This document shows, piece by piece, positions 34,215-42,163 of a stretch of DNA of 64,000 nt. A program made the position numbers and the translations under genes. Within the stretch, counting starts at the first letter, position 1, and each line of letters starts with the position of its first letter. The notes under the pieces are model-generated. The model was given only the letters and a program-made list of their open reading frames with translations. It was not told the DNA's origin and did not search any database. The stretch is from positions 1,116,001 through 1,180,000 of the forward strand of contig NZ_CP009438.1 in NCBI RefSeq assembly GCF_000761215.1, given 5' to 3'. The DNA is from Streptomyces glaucescens. GTDB taxonomy: Bacteria; Actinomycetota; Actinomycetes; Streptomycetales; Streptomycetaceae.

Positions 34215-34583
34215 ACCGCCGGCCGGACGACTGGCCGCCACCGGCCGTGCGCCCCCGCGCAAGCGGACGGGGGCGCACGGTCTCGTCCGCCACGCGGGGG
34301 CCGGGGCCGGCGGGGGAAGGGCCCGGGAGGCGGGCGTCGCGCGGGCGGGCGGGCCTCAGGAGAGCGGGCATCGAGAGGGGCGGGGCTCCGAGGACGGGCC
34401 TCCGGGGCGGGCCTCCGGGGCGGGCCTCCGGGGACGGGCGGCCGGGGGCGTCCCGTCGGTCAGGCCGGACCGGGCGAGCGGCGAGCGGCGTCCGGTGCCG
34501 TGCGTCACCGGGCGGAGCGGTGACCTCCCTGACGCGGGCGGGGCCCGCCCTCCGGGCGGACGACGCGACGCTGCGGACACCCT
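34215..34583. repeat. Gene-free 369-bp stretch with 13-bp tandem repeats
   Basis: After the terminator there is no supported gene up to the convergent antitoxin. Three perfect tandem copies of CGGGCCTCCGGGG occupy 34395-34433, embedded in GGGC-rich low-complexity DNA. No toxin gene was found here to partner the antitoxin at 34584-34871. Confidence 0.65.
34245..34280 (+). terminator. Hairpin terminator after the membrane protein gene
   Basis: CCGTGCGCCCCC (34245-34256) pairs perfectly with 34269-34280, a 12-bp stem with a 12-base loop. It lies 31 bases after the stop at 34214. Confidence 0.75.
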
Positions 34584-34871
34584 CTAGGAGGGCCCCCGCC
34601 CCTGGTGCTCGGCCGCGATGTCGAAGCGCCGGCGTTCGCGGGGAGCGGACGCGGCCTCGCCGACGCGGGAGACGGCGCTGATCACGTGTTCCTCCGCCGG
34701 CTGCCCGGACTCCCCGTGCTCTTCGAGTCGCTCCAGGTCCGCGGCCGAGACGAGGGCGACGAGGGGCTTGCCGTGGCGGGTCACGACGACGCGCTCGCCG
34801 CCGTAGACCACCCGGTTGATCAGATCGGCTAGTTCGGCCCGGGCTTGCGTCACCGGAATCTCGTAGGCCAT
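34584..34871 (-). CDS. Phd/YefM-family antitoxin
   Basis: A 95-residue type II antitoxin. The N-terminal fold is diagnostic: MAYEIPVTQARAELADLINR then VVVTRHGKPLVALVSAADL. The C-terminal half, which normally wraps the toxin, is charged and glycine-rich here (PRERRRFDIAAEHQGRGPS). ATG 34871 is standard; an ATG at 34880 adds MET. No RelE/Doc-type toxin frame follows within 370 bases, so it is either orphan or acts with a distant partner. A palindromic operator lies 18 bases upstream. Confidence 0.85.
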   Translation of the reverse strand: MAYEIPVTQARAELADLINRVVYGGERVVVTRHGKPLVALVSAADLERLEEHGESGQPAEEHVISAVSRVGEAASAPRERRRFDIAAEHQGRGPS

Positions 34872-34888
34872 GGTCTCCACGTTACGTC

Positions 34889-34905
34889 ATGTACGTCCTG
34901 TACAT
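34889..34905. promoter_or_regulatory. Palindromic operator upstream of Phd/YefM gene
   Basis: ATGTAC and GTACAT are separated by five bases (GTCCT), followed by a run of six T. This is 18 bases from the antitoxin start and 40 before the small gene at 34945, consistent with autoregulation by the antitoxin. Confidence 0.6.
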
Positions 34906-34944
34906 TTTTTAGGAGACAGCTCCGTCGTGAGGAGGGGGTCCGCC

Positions 34945-35055
34945 ATGGCCCGAGAGTTCGTCCCGCCGTCCGGTCGCCGCGTGCCGTCCACCCGCCACGC
35001 GCCCCCCGGGCCCACCGGCCGCACGGGGCCGGGCGCCGCGCCCGGGGCGAGGTGA
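34945..35055 (+). CDS. Proline/arginine-rich microprotein
   Basis: A 36-residue frame, MAREFVPPSGRRVPSTRHAP then a Pro/Gly/Arg-rich end. The strong site GGAGGGGG about eight bases before the ATG is the main support. The next gene starts eight bases after its stop, so the two are probably co-transcribed. No known family; composition suggests disorder. Confidence 0.45.
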   Translation: MAREFVPPSGRRVPSTRHAPPGPTGRTGPGAAPGAR

Positions 35056-35062
35056 TCCGCCG

Positions 35063-35371
35063 ATGCTGCCGCCGGAGCCGCCGCCGCTGCCCGCCCTCAC
35101 GCGCGCCGAAGGCGAGTTGATCGACCGTTACCTGGAGGTCGTGGACCTGCTCGGCAGGATCAATCCCGGCCGTCCGGGTCACACGTACGGCGGACTGCGC
35201 GCCGCCCAGGCCCTGGTGACCAAGGCCACCGCCCTGCGGGACGCGTTGGCGCTGATGCACCGGCGGGGCGAGAGCGAGCTGCACGCGCCCACGCTGGCGC
35301 GGGCGCTGCGCGTCCTCGACGGCGAACGCCGCACGGCGCGCGTCACCCTCCCACCGCGCTCCGACAGTTGA
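35063..35371 (+). CDS. Conserved hypothetical protein (helical, about 100 residues)
   Basis: A 102-residue hydrophilic protein. After a proline-rich start (MLPPEPPPLPAL), a helix-rich body follows (LIDRYLEVVDLLGRINPGRP, LRAAQALVTKATALRDALAL, ALRVLDGERRTARVTL). I do not recognise a family with confidence; similar proteins appear in streptomycetes. It follows the microprotein at 34945 and precedes a long leader region. The role is unknown. Confidence 0.6.
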   Translation: MLPPEPPPLPALTRAEGELIDRYLEVVDLLGRINPGRPGHTYGGLRAAQALVTKATALRDALALMHRRGESELHAPTLARALRVLDGERRTARVTLPPRSDS

Positions 35372-35784
35372 CGCACCGGACGCGCTGTCAGGTACGGGAC
35401 CGCAGGTCACGGGGGGTCCGCGACACGCCTGAAACGGACCGAAGGGATGACCCACGTTCGGCGTAAACGGACCTCCTTTTTCGTGCCGGCCCAGGTTGCG
35501 CCGAGGGCGGCCCGCCGGGGCGGAATTGGTCATTCCGCCCCTGGTCCGGAGGCCGTCGGGAAGCTCGGCACCCGACTCCTCGTCAGGGTGTCCACCCGAA
35601 CGGGTGAGTGGTGAGGAACACCACAAATCCCCGGTTCCGTTGGGATTTTCAGACATCCGTGAGTCAAGATCCCTGACTGACGACAAGACCCCGCCACCGC
35701 GGCGGGGCGATCCGGGCGGACGCCGAGTCCTGCCGCCGCCCGGATGACCGGTCGACAGGAGTGGATCGGCAGGAGTGGAGGACC
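35372..35784. other. Long 5' region before the riboswitch and NlpC/P60 gene
   Basis: No gene is supported. The stretch contains relatively A+T-rich patches (about 35460-35495 and 35625-35680) that probably hold promoter elements for the riboswitch transcript. A short inverted repeat AGTCA/TGACT occupies 35662-35678. Confidence 0.5.
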
Positions 35785-35925
35785 CAAGCACGACGGGTCG
35801 CCGGAACGGTCAGCCCCCTGCGGGGAGGCGCCGGGCCGAGCAGCCCTTGGGGTGAAGCCGCGGCAACGCGGCCGGGCAACTTCGCCAGCCCGAATCCGAC
35901 AGGTCATCCTTCACAGGCGGCTGAC
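35785..35925 (+). ncRNA. ydaO/yuaA cyclic-di-AMP riboswitch
   Basis: This is the leader of the NlpC/P60 gene. Conserved ydaO blocks are visible: TTGGGGTGAA (35848-35857), then a GCAA-capped hairpin CCGCG/CGCGG (35858-35871). The 3' core is CGAATCCGACAGG (35891-35903) followed by TCATCCTTCACAGGCG to about 35919. The structure ends about 14 bases before the ATG, close to the GAAGG ribosome-binding site. In streptomycetes this riboswitch class turns off cell-wall hydrolase genes such as rpfA when c-di-AMP is high. The 5' boundary is approximate. Confidence 0.88.
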
Positions 35926-35938
35926 GAAGGGTTTGCGC

Positions 35939-36412
35939 ATGACCGCGCTCAATCGTGTCCCATCGCTCATGGCCCGGGCCGGAACGGCCTCGGCCCTGAC
36001 TCTCGCCGCGGTGGGCGGCTCCGTGGTCGCCCCCGGCATGGCCTCCGAGGCCGAGGCCGCCACGCCGGCCTACAAGGCGCTCCAGGTGGCGGCCTCGAAG
36101 AAGGGCTCCCCGTACAAGTGGGGTGCCACCGGACCCAGGCGGTTCGACTGCTCGGGGCTCACCCTCTACTCGTACAAGAAGGCGGGCAAGTCCCTGCCGC
36201 GTACGGCCGCCCAGCAGTACAACAAGACGCGTCACATCTCGCCCGGCAGCCGCAAGGCCGGGGACCTGGTGTTCTTCCACTCGGGGTCGAACGTGTACCA
36301 CGTGGGGATTTACGCCGGAAAGGGGAAGATCTGGCACGCCCCCAAGACCGGGGAGGTCGTGCGCCTGCAGAAGATCTGGACCAAGAGCGTCTGGTACGGC
36401 CGGGTCAAGTGA
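35939..36412 (+). CDS. Secreted NlpC/P60 peptidoglycan endopeptidase
   Basis: A 157-residue exported cell-wall hydrolase. The signal peptide is basic then hydrophobic (ALTLAAVGGSVVAPGMA, cleaved near AEA-AT). The NlpC/P60 domain has catalytic Cys in RRFDCSGLTLYSYKK, His in NVYHVGIYAGKGK and a third polar residue in IWHAPKTGEVV. No LysM or other wall-binding domain is present, so it is a minimal enzyme. Control by the c-di-AMP riboswitch in its leader ties wall turnover to osmotic or growth signalling. Confidence 0.93.
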   Translation: MTALNRVPSLMARAGTASALTLAAVGGSVVAPGMASEAEAATPAYKALQVAASKKGSPYKWGATGPRRFDCSGLTLYSYKKAGKSLPRTAAQQYNKTRHISPGSRKAGDLVFFHSGSNVYHVGIYAGKGKIWHAPKTGEVVRLQKIWTKSVWYGRVK

Positions 36413-36481
36413 CCCCTGCGGGCCGTGGACGGCGCCCTTGACCCGCCGTCACCGCGCCCGGAACTGCCCGTGAGCGACCAC

Positions 36482-36519
36482 GCCGGGCCCGTACGCGCGT
36501 ACGCGTGTGCGGGCCCGGC
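36482..36519. terminator. Hairpin between convergent NlpC/P60 and ATPase genes
   Basis: GCCGGGCCCG (36482-36491) pairs with CGGGCCCGGC (36510-36519), and the interior is nearly self-complementary, giving a long bidirectional hairpin. The two flanking genes converge here. Confidence 0.7.
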
Positions 36520-36539
36520 CTGCGCTTGTGCGGGCCGGA

Positions 36540-36557
36540 CCCCCGCTCGTGCGGGGG
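36540..36557. terminator. Second short hairpin in the convergent region
   Basis: CCCCCGC/GCGGGGG, a 7-bp perfect stem with a 4-base loop TCGT, 21 bases before the end of the ATPase gene on the minus strand. Confidence 0.6.
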
Positions 36558-36577
36558 CGACGGCCCACCGGGCGGGG

Positions 36578-37033
36578 TCAGGGCTCCTGCTGCCCCGCCG
36601 TCACCGGCCGGGCGGGGATCCGCCACGGCAGCTCGATCGCGACGGTCTTGCCGCCCTCGCGGGTGGGACGCACCCTCAGCCGGCCGCCGCACTCCGCGGT
36701 CAGACAGCGGATGATCACCATGCCGCGCCCGTTGTCCTGCTGGACGGCCGCCGGCAGCCGCTTGGGGAACCGCGGGTGGCTGTCGGTCACCCCGATGCGC
36801 AGGTGCTCGTCCCGGTCGAGCCGGACGTCCACCGTGAACGTGGGTGACTGCCCGAACGTGTGCTGCACGGCGTTGGTGGCCAGTTCGGAGACGATCAGCC
36901 GGATGGTGTCGGCCACGTCGGTGTCCGTCGGCAGACCCCACTCCCCCAGGGTGCCGACCACGTAGGCGCGAGCCGCGGAGACCGAGGCGGGATCGCTCGG
37001 CAGAGTGACGGATGCTTCCAGATGGTCTGCCAT
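36578..37033 (-). CDS. RsbW-like ATP-binding (HATPase_c) regulatory protein
   Basis: A 151-residue single-domain GHKL ATPase of the anti-sigma/serine-kinase type. The N box is LIVSELATNAVQHTFG, the G1 box VTDSHPRFP, and the G2 box DNGRGMVIIRCLTAEC. No sensor domain is present. ATG 37033 begins the conserved fold. It diverges from an XRE/DUF397 gene pair, the standard streptomycete regulatory module in which such ATPases accompany WhiJ-like regulators. Confidence 0.9.
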   Translation of the reverse strand: MADHLEASVTLPSDPASVSAARAYVVGTLGEWGLPTDTDVADTIRLIVSELATNAVQHTFGQSPTFTVDVRLDRDEHLRIGVTDSHPRFPKRLPAAVQQDNGRGMVIIRCLTAECGGRLRVRPTREGGKTVAIELPWRIPARPVTAGQQEP

Positions 37034-37160
37034 GGCGGCGTCGTCCCTTTCCCACGGGACCGCGGACCGACACGAAAAGGCGAGGGTTCGAGTACGGTCC
37101 CGGACTGGTGCTTCGTCGCCAGACTGCCACTCCGGCGCCGCTCCCGGTGGCGATCCACCA

Positions 37161-37176
37161 AGATATGCATATATCT
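37161..37176. promoter_or_regulatory. A+T-rich palindrome in the XRE/ATPase intergenic region
   Basis: AGATAT and ATATCT flank a 4-base GCAT centre. It is the only such A+T-rich symmetric site in the neighbourhood, 72 bases before the XRE start and 128 before the divergent ATPase start. It is a candidate binding site for the XRE protein. Confidence 0.45.
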
Positions 37177-37247
37177 GTCGCTCGAAGCGGTGAACTCTGC
37201 GACGGCAGACCGTATTCGGGCGGCCCGGCTGGAGTAAGGAGGAGCCC

Positions 37248-38108
37248 ATGCAGCACGGTCCCGCGGTGCGCCGCCGGAAACTGGGCGCCGAACTGCGCGC
37301 GCTGCGCACGGGTGCGGGCCTGACGAGCGGGGAGGCGGCCCGGCTGGTGGGCTGGCACCAGTCGAAGGTGAGCCGGATCGAGACGGGCGCGAGCGGGGTC
37401 AGACCGGCCGACGTCCGGTTACTCCTCGACGCCTACGGGGTGCGCGACCCCCAGCTGCGGGACCTGCTGCTGGTGCTGGCCGGATCGGGGGACGGGCAGG
37501 GCCGCGACCACTGGTGGCACGCCTACCGCGGGGTGCTGCCGCCCACCTACCGCGACTTCATCAGCCTGGAGTCCCAGGCCAGCGCGATGCGCACGCTGGA
37601 GACCTCGGTCGTGCCGGGGCTGCTCCAGACGGCGGAGTACGCCCGCGCGGTGACCCGGGCCGCCGTGGAGGGCCTGGACGAGGAGCGGCTGGACACGCTG
37701 GTCGAGGTGCGGCTCGCCCGGCAGGACGTGCTGCGGTCCCGGCCGCCGCTGGCGCTCAGCGCGGTGCTGGACGAGGCGGTGCTGCGGCGCGAGGTCGGCG
37801 GTCCGGACGTCATGCACCGCCAGTTGCTGCGGCTGCTGGAGGCGGCGCGGCTGCCCCAGGTGCGGCTTCAGGTACTGCCGTTCTCCGCGGGAGCACACAT
37901 CGGTGTGACGGGGCCTTTCGTTATCTTCTCATTTTCGAACACTTCTGATCTGGATGTAGTTGTTCTCGACCACCTGACGAGTAGCCTCTATCTCGAACGG
38001 AAAGAAGATGTCGGGGCTTACACCGAGGCGTTCGACGCTCTCCGGAACAACGCCCTGTCACCCGAGGAATCGCTGGATTACATCGCCGGGATAGCCGACG
38101 GCGCGTAA
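37248..38108 (+). CDS. XRE-family regulator with DUF5753 (WhiJ-like)
   Basis: A 286-residue regulator. The helix-turn-helix is at about residues 12-65 (LRALRTGAGLTSGEAARLVG, WHQSKVSRIETGA), and the DUF5753 domain extends from about 100 to the end (LETSVVPGLLQTAEYARAV). AAGGAGG precedes the ATG. Codon 58 is TTA (37419-37421), so translation should depend on the bldA tRNA. The last third (37915-38090) is markedly less GC-rich than neighbours. The DUF397 partner follows 10 bases on. Such pairs govern development and antibiotic production. Confidence 0.93.
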   Translation: MQHGPAVRRRKLGAELRALRTGAGLTSGEAARLVGWHQSKVSRIETGASGVRPADVRLLLDAYGVRDPQLRDLLLVLAGSGDGQGRDHWWHAYRGVLPPTYRDFISLESQASAMRTLETSVVPGLLQTAEYARAVTRAAVEGLDEERLDTLVEVRLARQDVLRSRPPLALSAVLDEAVLRREVGGPDVMHRQLLRLLEAARLPQVRLQVLPFSAGAHIGVTGPFVIFSFSNTSDLDVVVLDHLTSSLYLERKEDVGAYTEAFDALRNNALSPEESLDYIAGIADGA

Positions 38109-38118
38109 GGAGGCACCC

Positions 38119-38340
38119 ATGACCGCACTGCCTCGGAACGTACCCTCCACTACCCATCTGTCCGAGGTGCGCTGGCTGCGCAGCAGCTACAGCACGGGAG
38201 CGAACAACTGCGTGGAGACGGCCAGGACCCGCTCGGGTCCCTGGGCCGGACTGCTCGCGGTGCGCGACTCCAAGAACCCGGCCGGCCCCGCGCTGCTCTT
38301 CTCCCCCCAGAGCTGGGCGAGGTTCACGGCCGCCGTCTGA
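38119..38340 (+). CDS. DUF397 protein, partner of the XRE regulator
   Basis: A 73-residue protein with the family signature RWLRSSYSTGANNCVETA, then LLAVRDSKNP and a final FSPQSWARFTAAV. DUF397 proteins are encoded beside WhiJ-type XRE regulators and are thought to modulate them. AAGGAGG lies eight bases before the ATG. It is convergent with bioF. Confidence 0.93.
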   Translation: MTALPRNVPSTTHLSEVRWLRSSYSTGANNCVETARTRSGPWAGLLAVRDSKNPAGPALLFSPQSWARFTAAV

Positions 38341-38385
38341 CCCCTCTCCTCCGTCACGGGCGACGCACGGCCGTGTCACGCCGAC

Positions 38386-39513
38386 TCATGGCCGCGTCTC
38401 GCCGATCACACGTACAGCGCGTTCGATCTGGTCCCCGGAGAGGTCCGCGCGGGCCGTCAGCCGCAGCCGGGAGACGCCGTCGGGCACGGAAGGAGGGCGG
38501 AAGCAGCCGACGGCGAGCCCGGCGGTCCGGCAGTCGGCCGCCCAGCGCACGGCGCTCTCCGGGGACGGCGCGCGCACCGAGACCACCGCCGCGTCCGGCC
38601 GGACCGCCGCGTGTCCCGCGGCCGTCAGCCGGGCGTGCAGCTCGCCCGCCACGGCGCGCGCCCGCTCCGCCCGTTCCGGCTCGCGGCGCAGCAGCCGCAG
38701 GGCCGCGAGGGCCGCGCCCGCCGCCGCGGGGGCGAGACCCGTGTCGAAGATGAACGTCCGGGCCGCGTTGACCAGGTGGTCGATCACCCGCGCGGGTCCC
38801 AGCACGGCACCGCCCTGGCTGCCCAGCGACTTGGACAGGGTGACCGTCACGACGACGTCCTCCGCGCCCGCCAGGCCCGCCGCGTACGCGGCACCCCGGC
38901 CGCCCGCCCCCAGCACGCCGAGACCGTGCGCGTCGTCGGCCACCAGGCCCGCGCCGCGCTCCCGGCAGGCCGCCGCCAGCGCGGCCAGCGGGGCCGCGTC
39001 GCCGTCCACCGAGAACACCGTGTCGGACACCGCCACGGCGGGCCCGTCGTGGGTGTGGAGCGCCTTGCGCACCGCGTCCGGGTCGGCGTGCGCCACCACC
39101 TGGGTGGTGCCGCGGGCCAGCCGGCAGCCGTCGATGAGCGAGGCGTGGTTGCCGGCGTCGGAGACGATCAGTGAGCCGTGCGGTCCCAGCGCGGTCACGG
39201 CGGCCAGGTTGGCCGCGTAGCCGGAGGAGAAGACCAGGGCCGCCTCGAAACCGCAGAAGCCGGCCAGCTCGCGTTCGAGTTCGGCGTGCAGTCCGGTGGT
39301 GCCGGTGACCAGCCGGGAGCCGGTCGAGCCGCCGCCCCAGACCCGGGCCGCGCGGGCCGCGCCCTCGGTGACCTCCGGGTGGCGCGCCAGGCCCAGGTAG
39401 TCGTTGCTCGCGAGGTCCAGCAGCGGCGAGTCGGCGGGCCGGGGCCGCAGGGTCCGCACCAGTCCGGCCCGGCGGCGCAGCTCCGCCTGCTCGTCGATCC
39501 AGCCGAACGCCAT
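38386..39513 (-). CDS. bioF: 8-amino-7-oxononanoate synthase
   Basis: A 375-residue PLP enzyme condensing pimeloyl-ACP/CoA with alanine in biotin synthesis. Motifs include [38 protein letters not shown], and [10 protein letters not shown]. The PLP lysine is in [19 protein letters not shown] precedes the ATG at 39513. It diverges from bioBAD with a 149-base shared control region. Confidence 0.95.
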   Translation of the reverse strand: MAFGWIDEQAELRRRAGLVRTLRPRPADSPLLDLASNDYLGLARHPEVTEGAARAARVWGGGSTGSRLVTGTTGLHAELERELAGFCGFEAALVFSSGYAANLAAVTALGPHGSLIVSDAGNHASLIDGCRLARGTTQVVAHADPDAVRKALHTHDGPAVAVSDTVFSVDGDAAPLAALAAACRERGAGLVADDAHGLGVLGAGGRGAAYAAGLAGAEDVVVTVTLSKSLGSQGGAVLGPARVIDHLVNAARTFIFDTGLAPAAAGAALAALRLLRREPERAERARAVAGELHARLTAAGHAAVRPDAAVVSVRAPSPESAVRWAADCRTAGLAVGCFRPPSVPDGVSRLRLTARADLSGDQIERAVRVIGETRP

Positions 39514-39577
39514 GGGTCCTCCGGGGGGATTTTGTAGGCAGTGCACAGACACTAGCGGTCGGGCTCGCAGGCCAGGA

Positions 39578-39591
39578 TGTGGCAATCCACA
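39578..39591. promoter_or_regulatory. Inverted repeat in the bioF/bioB control region
   Basis: TGTGG and CCACA flank a 4-base CAAT centre. It lies between the divergent bioF (39513) and bioB (39663) starts. It does not match the E. coli BirA operator; it is a possible site for an actinobacterial biotin repressor. Confidence 0.4.
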
Positions 39592-39662
39592 CACGACGAA
39601 GTGGCGCCGTTGTACGAACTCTCCTTGGCCACGGACCCCTCCGTAGGACAGGATCGGCTCTC

Positions 39663-40889
39663 ATGGACCTGCTGAACACGCTGGTGGACAAGGGGCTTCG
39701 GCGCGAGCTGCCGACCCGCGAGGAGGCGCTGGCCGTCCTCGCGACGACCGACGACGAACTGCTCGATGTGGTGGCCGCGGCCGGGAAGGTGCGCCGCCAC
39801 TGGTTCGGCCGACGGGTGAAACTCAACTATCTCGTCAACTTGAAGTCCGGACTGTGTCCGGAGGACTGCTCCTACTGCTCCCAGCGGCTCGGCTCCACGG
39901 CCGGCATCCTCAAGTACACCTGGCTCAAGCCCGACGAGGCGTCCCGGGCCGCCGCCGCGGGCCTGGCCGGCGGGGCCAAGCGGGTCTGCCTGGTGGCGAG
40001 CGGGCGCGGTCCCACGGACCGGGACGTCGACCGGGTCTCCGAGACCATCAAGACGATCAAGGAGCAGAACGAGGCCGTCGAGGTGTGCGCGTGCCTGGGC
40101 CTGCTCTCCGACGGCCAGGCCGAGCGGCTGCGCGAGGCGGGGGCCGACGCCTACAACCACAACCTGAACACGTCCGAGGGGACGTACGGGGACATCACGA
40201 CCACGCACACGTACGCCGACCGGGTCGACACCGTGCAGAAGGCGCACGCGGCGGGCCTGTCGGCGTGCTCCGGGCTGATCGCGGGCATGGGCGAGAGCGA
40301 CGAGGACCTGGTCGACGTCGTCTACGCGCTGCGCGAGCTGGACCCGGACTCGGTACCGGTCAACTTCCTGATCCCCTTCGAGGGCACCCCGCTGGCCAAG
40401 GAGTGGAACCTCACCCCGCAGCGCTGCCTGCGCATCCTGGCGATGGTCCGGTTCGTCTGCCCCGACGTGGAGGTGCGGATCGCGGGCGGCCGGGAGGTGC
40501 ACCTGCGCACCATGCAGCCGCTGGCGCTGCACCTGGCCAACTCCATCTTCCTGGGCGACTACCTCACCAGTGAGGGCCAGGCCGGCAAGGCCGACCTGGA
40601 GATGATCGCGGACGCCGGGTTCGAGGTGGAGGGCGCGGGCGAGGTGACGCTCCCCGAGCACCGGGCGGCGGCCGGCGGCGGCTGCGGGTCGCACGCGGAA
40701 CCGGCGGGCGGCGGCTGCGGCTCGCACGCGGAGGCCGGGTGCGGGTCCCACCAAGGCGCCGGGTGCGGGTCGCACGAGGGGGGCGGAGTGTGCGGTACGG
40801 CCGCTGCCGCGCCCGCCGGCGAGCCGCGCACCGATCTGGTCGCGGTGCGCCGCCGGGGTGCGGGAACGGACCTCGCGCCCAATGCCTGA
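39663..40889 (+). CDS. bioB: Biotin synthase with CGSH-repeat C-terminal tail
   Basis: A 408-residue radical-SAM enzyme that inserts sulfur into dethiobiotin. The cluster motif CPEDCSYC gives Cys65, Cys69 and Cys72, and [11 protein letters not shown] and the [2Fe-2S] arginine region [12 protein letters not shown] follow. The core ends near residue 330, the usual end. It is then extended by about 75 residues carrying four Cys-Gly-Ser-His repeats (from residue 341 to about 371) plus a fifth Cys-Gly, with Gly/Ala linkers. Such a tail could bind iron or a cluster. The stop is overlapped by bioA. Confidence 0.95.
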   Translation: MDLLNTLVDKGLRRELPTREEALAVLATTDDELLDVVAAAGKVRRHWFGRRVKLNYLVNLKSGLCPEDCSYCSQRLGSTAGILKYTWLKPDEASRAAAAGLAGGAKRVCLVASGRGPTDRDVDRVSETIKTIKEQNEAVEVCACLGLLSDGQAERLREAGADAYNHNLNTSEGTYGDITTTHTYADRVDTVQKAHAAGLSACSGLIAGMGESDEDLVDVVYALRELDPDSVPVNFLIPFEGTPLAKEWNLTPQRCLRILAMVRFVCPDVEVRIAGGREVHLRTMQPLALHLANSIFLGDYLTSEGQAGKADLEMIADAGFEVEGAGEVTLPEHRAAAGGGCGSHAEPAGGGCGSHAEAGCGSHQGAGCGSHEGGGVCGTAAAAPAGEPRTDLVAVRRRGAGTDLAPNA

Positions 40890-42162
40890 GCTGAGCGTGC
40901 CGGAGCTGCTGGAGCTCGACCGGCGGCACGTCTGGCATCCGTACGGCCCGATGCCGGGCCGCCAGGAACCGCTCGTCGTGGAGTCGGCGAGCGGGGTGCG
41001 GCTGAAGCCGGCGGACGGCTCCGGGGAGCTGGTCGACGGGATGTCCTCCTGGTGGTCGGCGATCCACGGCTACAACCACCCGGTGCTGAACGAGGCGGCG
41101 CGCGAGCAGCTCGCGCGGATGAGCCACGTCATGTTCGGCGGGCTCACCCACGAGCCCGCCGTACGGCTCGCGAAGCTCCTTGTCGACTTGTCGCCCGAGG
41201 GGCTGGAGCATGTGTTCCTCGCCGACTCCGGTTCGGTGTCGGTCGAGGTCGCCGTCAAGATGTGCCTGCAGTACTGGCGTTCGCTGGGCCGTCCCGAGAA
41301 GCACCGGATGATGACCTGGCGGGGCGGCTACCACGGCGACACCTGGCAGCCCATGGCGGTCTGCGACCCGCACGGCGGCATGCACGAGCTGTGGAGCGGG
41401 GTGCTGCCGCGCCAGGTGTTCGCGGACCCGCCGCCCGCCGGGTACGAGGAGGCGTACGCCGGCCACCTGCGCGCGCTGATCGCCGAGCACGCGCACGAGC
41501 TGGCCGCGGTCATCGTGGAGCCGGTGGTGCAGGGCGCGGGCGGCATGCGGTTCCACTCCCCCGCCTATCTGCGGGTGCTGCGGGAGGCGTGCGACGCGTA
41601 CGACGTACTGCTGGTGTTCGACGAGATCGCCACCGGGTTCGGCCGCACCGGCGCGTTGTTCGCGGCCGGGCACGCGGCGGTCTCACCGGACGTGATGTGC
41701 GTGGGCAAGGCGCTGACCGGCGGCTACCTCACCCTGGCGGCGACCCTCTGCAACCGCCGGGTGGCCGAGGGCATCTCGCGGGGCGAGGTGCCGGTGCTCG
41801 CGCACGGGCCGACCTTCATGGGCAATCCGCTGGCCGCTGCCGTGGCCTGCGCCTCGATCGAGCTGTTGCTCGGCCAGGACTGGCTCGCCGAGGTCAAGCG
41901 GATCGAGGCGGGCCTGCGGGACGGCCTCGCCCCGGCCGCCCGGCTGCCCGGGGTGCGGGAGGTACGGGTCCTCGGCGCCATCGGAGTGGTGCAGCTCGAC
42001 CACCCCGTCGACATGGCGGCGGCGACCGCGGCCGCCGTGCGCGAGGGCGTGTGGCTGCGGCCGTTCCGGGACCTGGTCTACACGATGCCGCCCTATGTCA
42101 CGGGCGACGCGGATGTGGCACGCATCGCGCGCGCGGTGTGCGCCGCGGCACGGGAGGGATGA
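40882..42162 (+). CDS. bioA: Adenosylmethionine--8-amino-7-oxononanoate transaminase
   Basis: A 426-residue class-III aminotransferase that makes 7,8-diaminononanoate using SAM as amino donor. Motifs include [38 protein letters not shown], and the PLP lysine in [17 protein letters not shown] 40882 overlaps the bioB stop by eight bases; an in-frame ATG at 40858 would overlap further and lacks conservation. bioD follows after one base. Confidence 0.96.
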   Translation: MPELSVPELLELDRRHVWHPYGPMPGRQEPLVVESASGVRLKPADGSGELVDGMSSWWSAIHGYNHPVLNEAAREQLARMSHVMFGGLTHEPAVRLAKLLVDLSPEGLEHVFLADSGSVSVEVAVKMCLQYWRSLGRPEKHRMMTWRGGYHGDTWQPMAVCDPHGGMHELWSGVLPRQVFADPPPAGYEEAYAGHLRALIAEHAHELAAVIVEPVVQGAGGMRFHSPAYLRVLREACDAYDVLLVFDEIATGFGRTGALFAAGHAAVSPDVMCVGKALTGGYLTLAATLCNRRVAEGISRGEVPVLAHGPTFMGNPLAAAVACASIELLLGQDWLAEVKRIEAGLRDGLAPAARLPGVREVRVLGAIGVVQLDHPVDMAAATAAAVREGVWLRPFRDLVYTMPPYVTGDADVARIARAVCAAAREG

Positions 42163-42163
42163 C

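Noticed and set aside
35496..35747. Open frames of 80-125 residues in the leader of the NlpC/P60 gene
   Set aside because: They overlap each other on both strands, have no ribosome-binding sites or recognisable folds, and the region is explained by promoter plus riboswitch.
39578..39591. Classical BirA operator between bioF and bioB
   Set aside because: The repeat arms TGTGG/CCACA are short and do not match the 12-bp BirA half-sites; kept only as an unassigned inverted repeat.
40882..42162. bioA as a second ornithine aminotransferase
   Set aside because: [10 protein letters not shown] and [16 protein letters not shown] are specific to SAM-dependent diaminononanoate transaminases, and bioB and bioD flank it.
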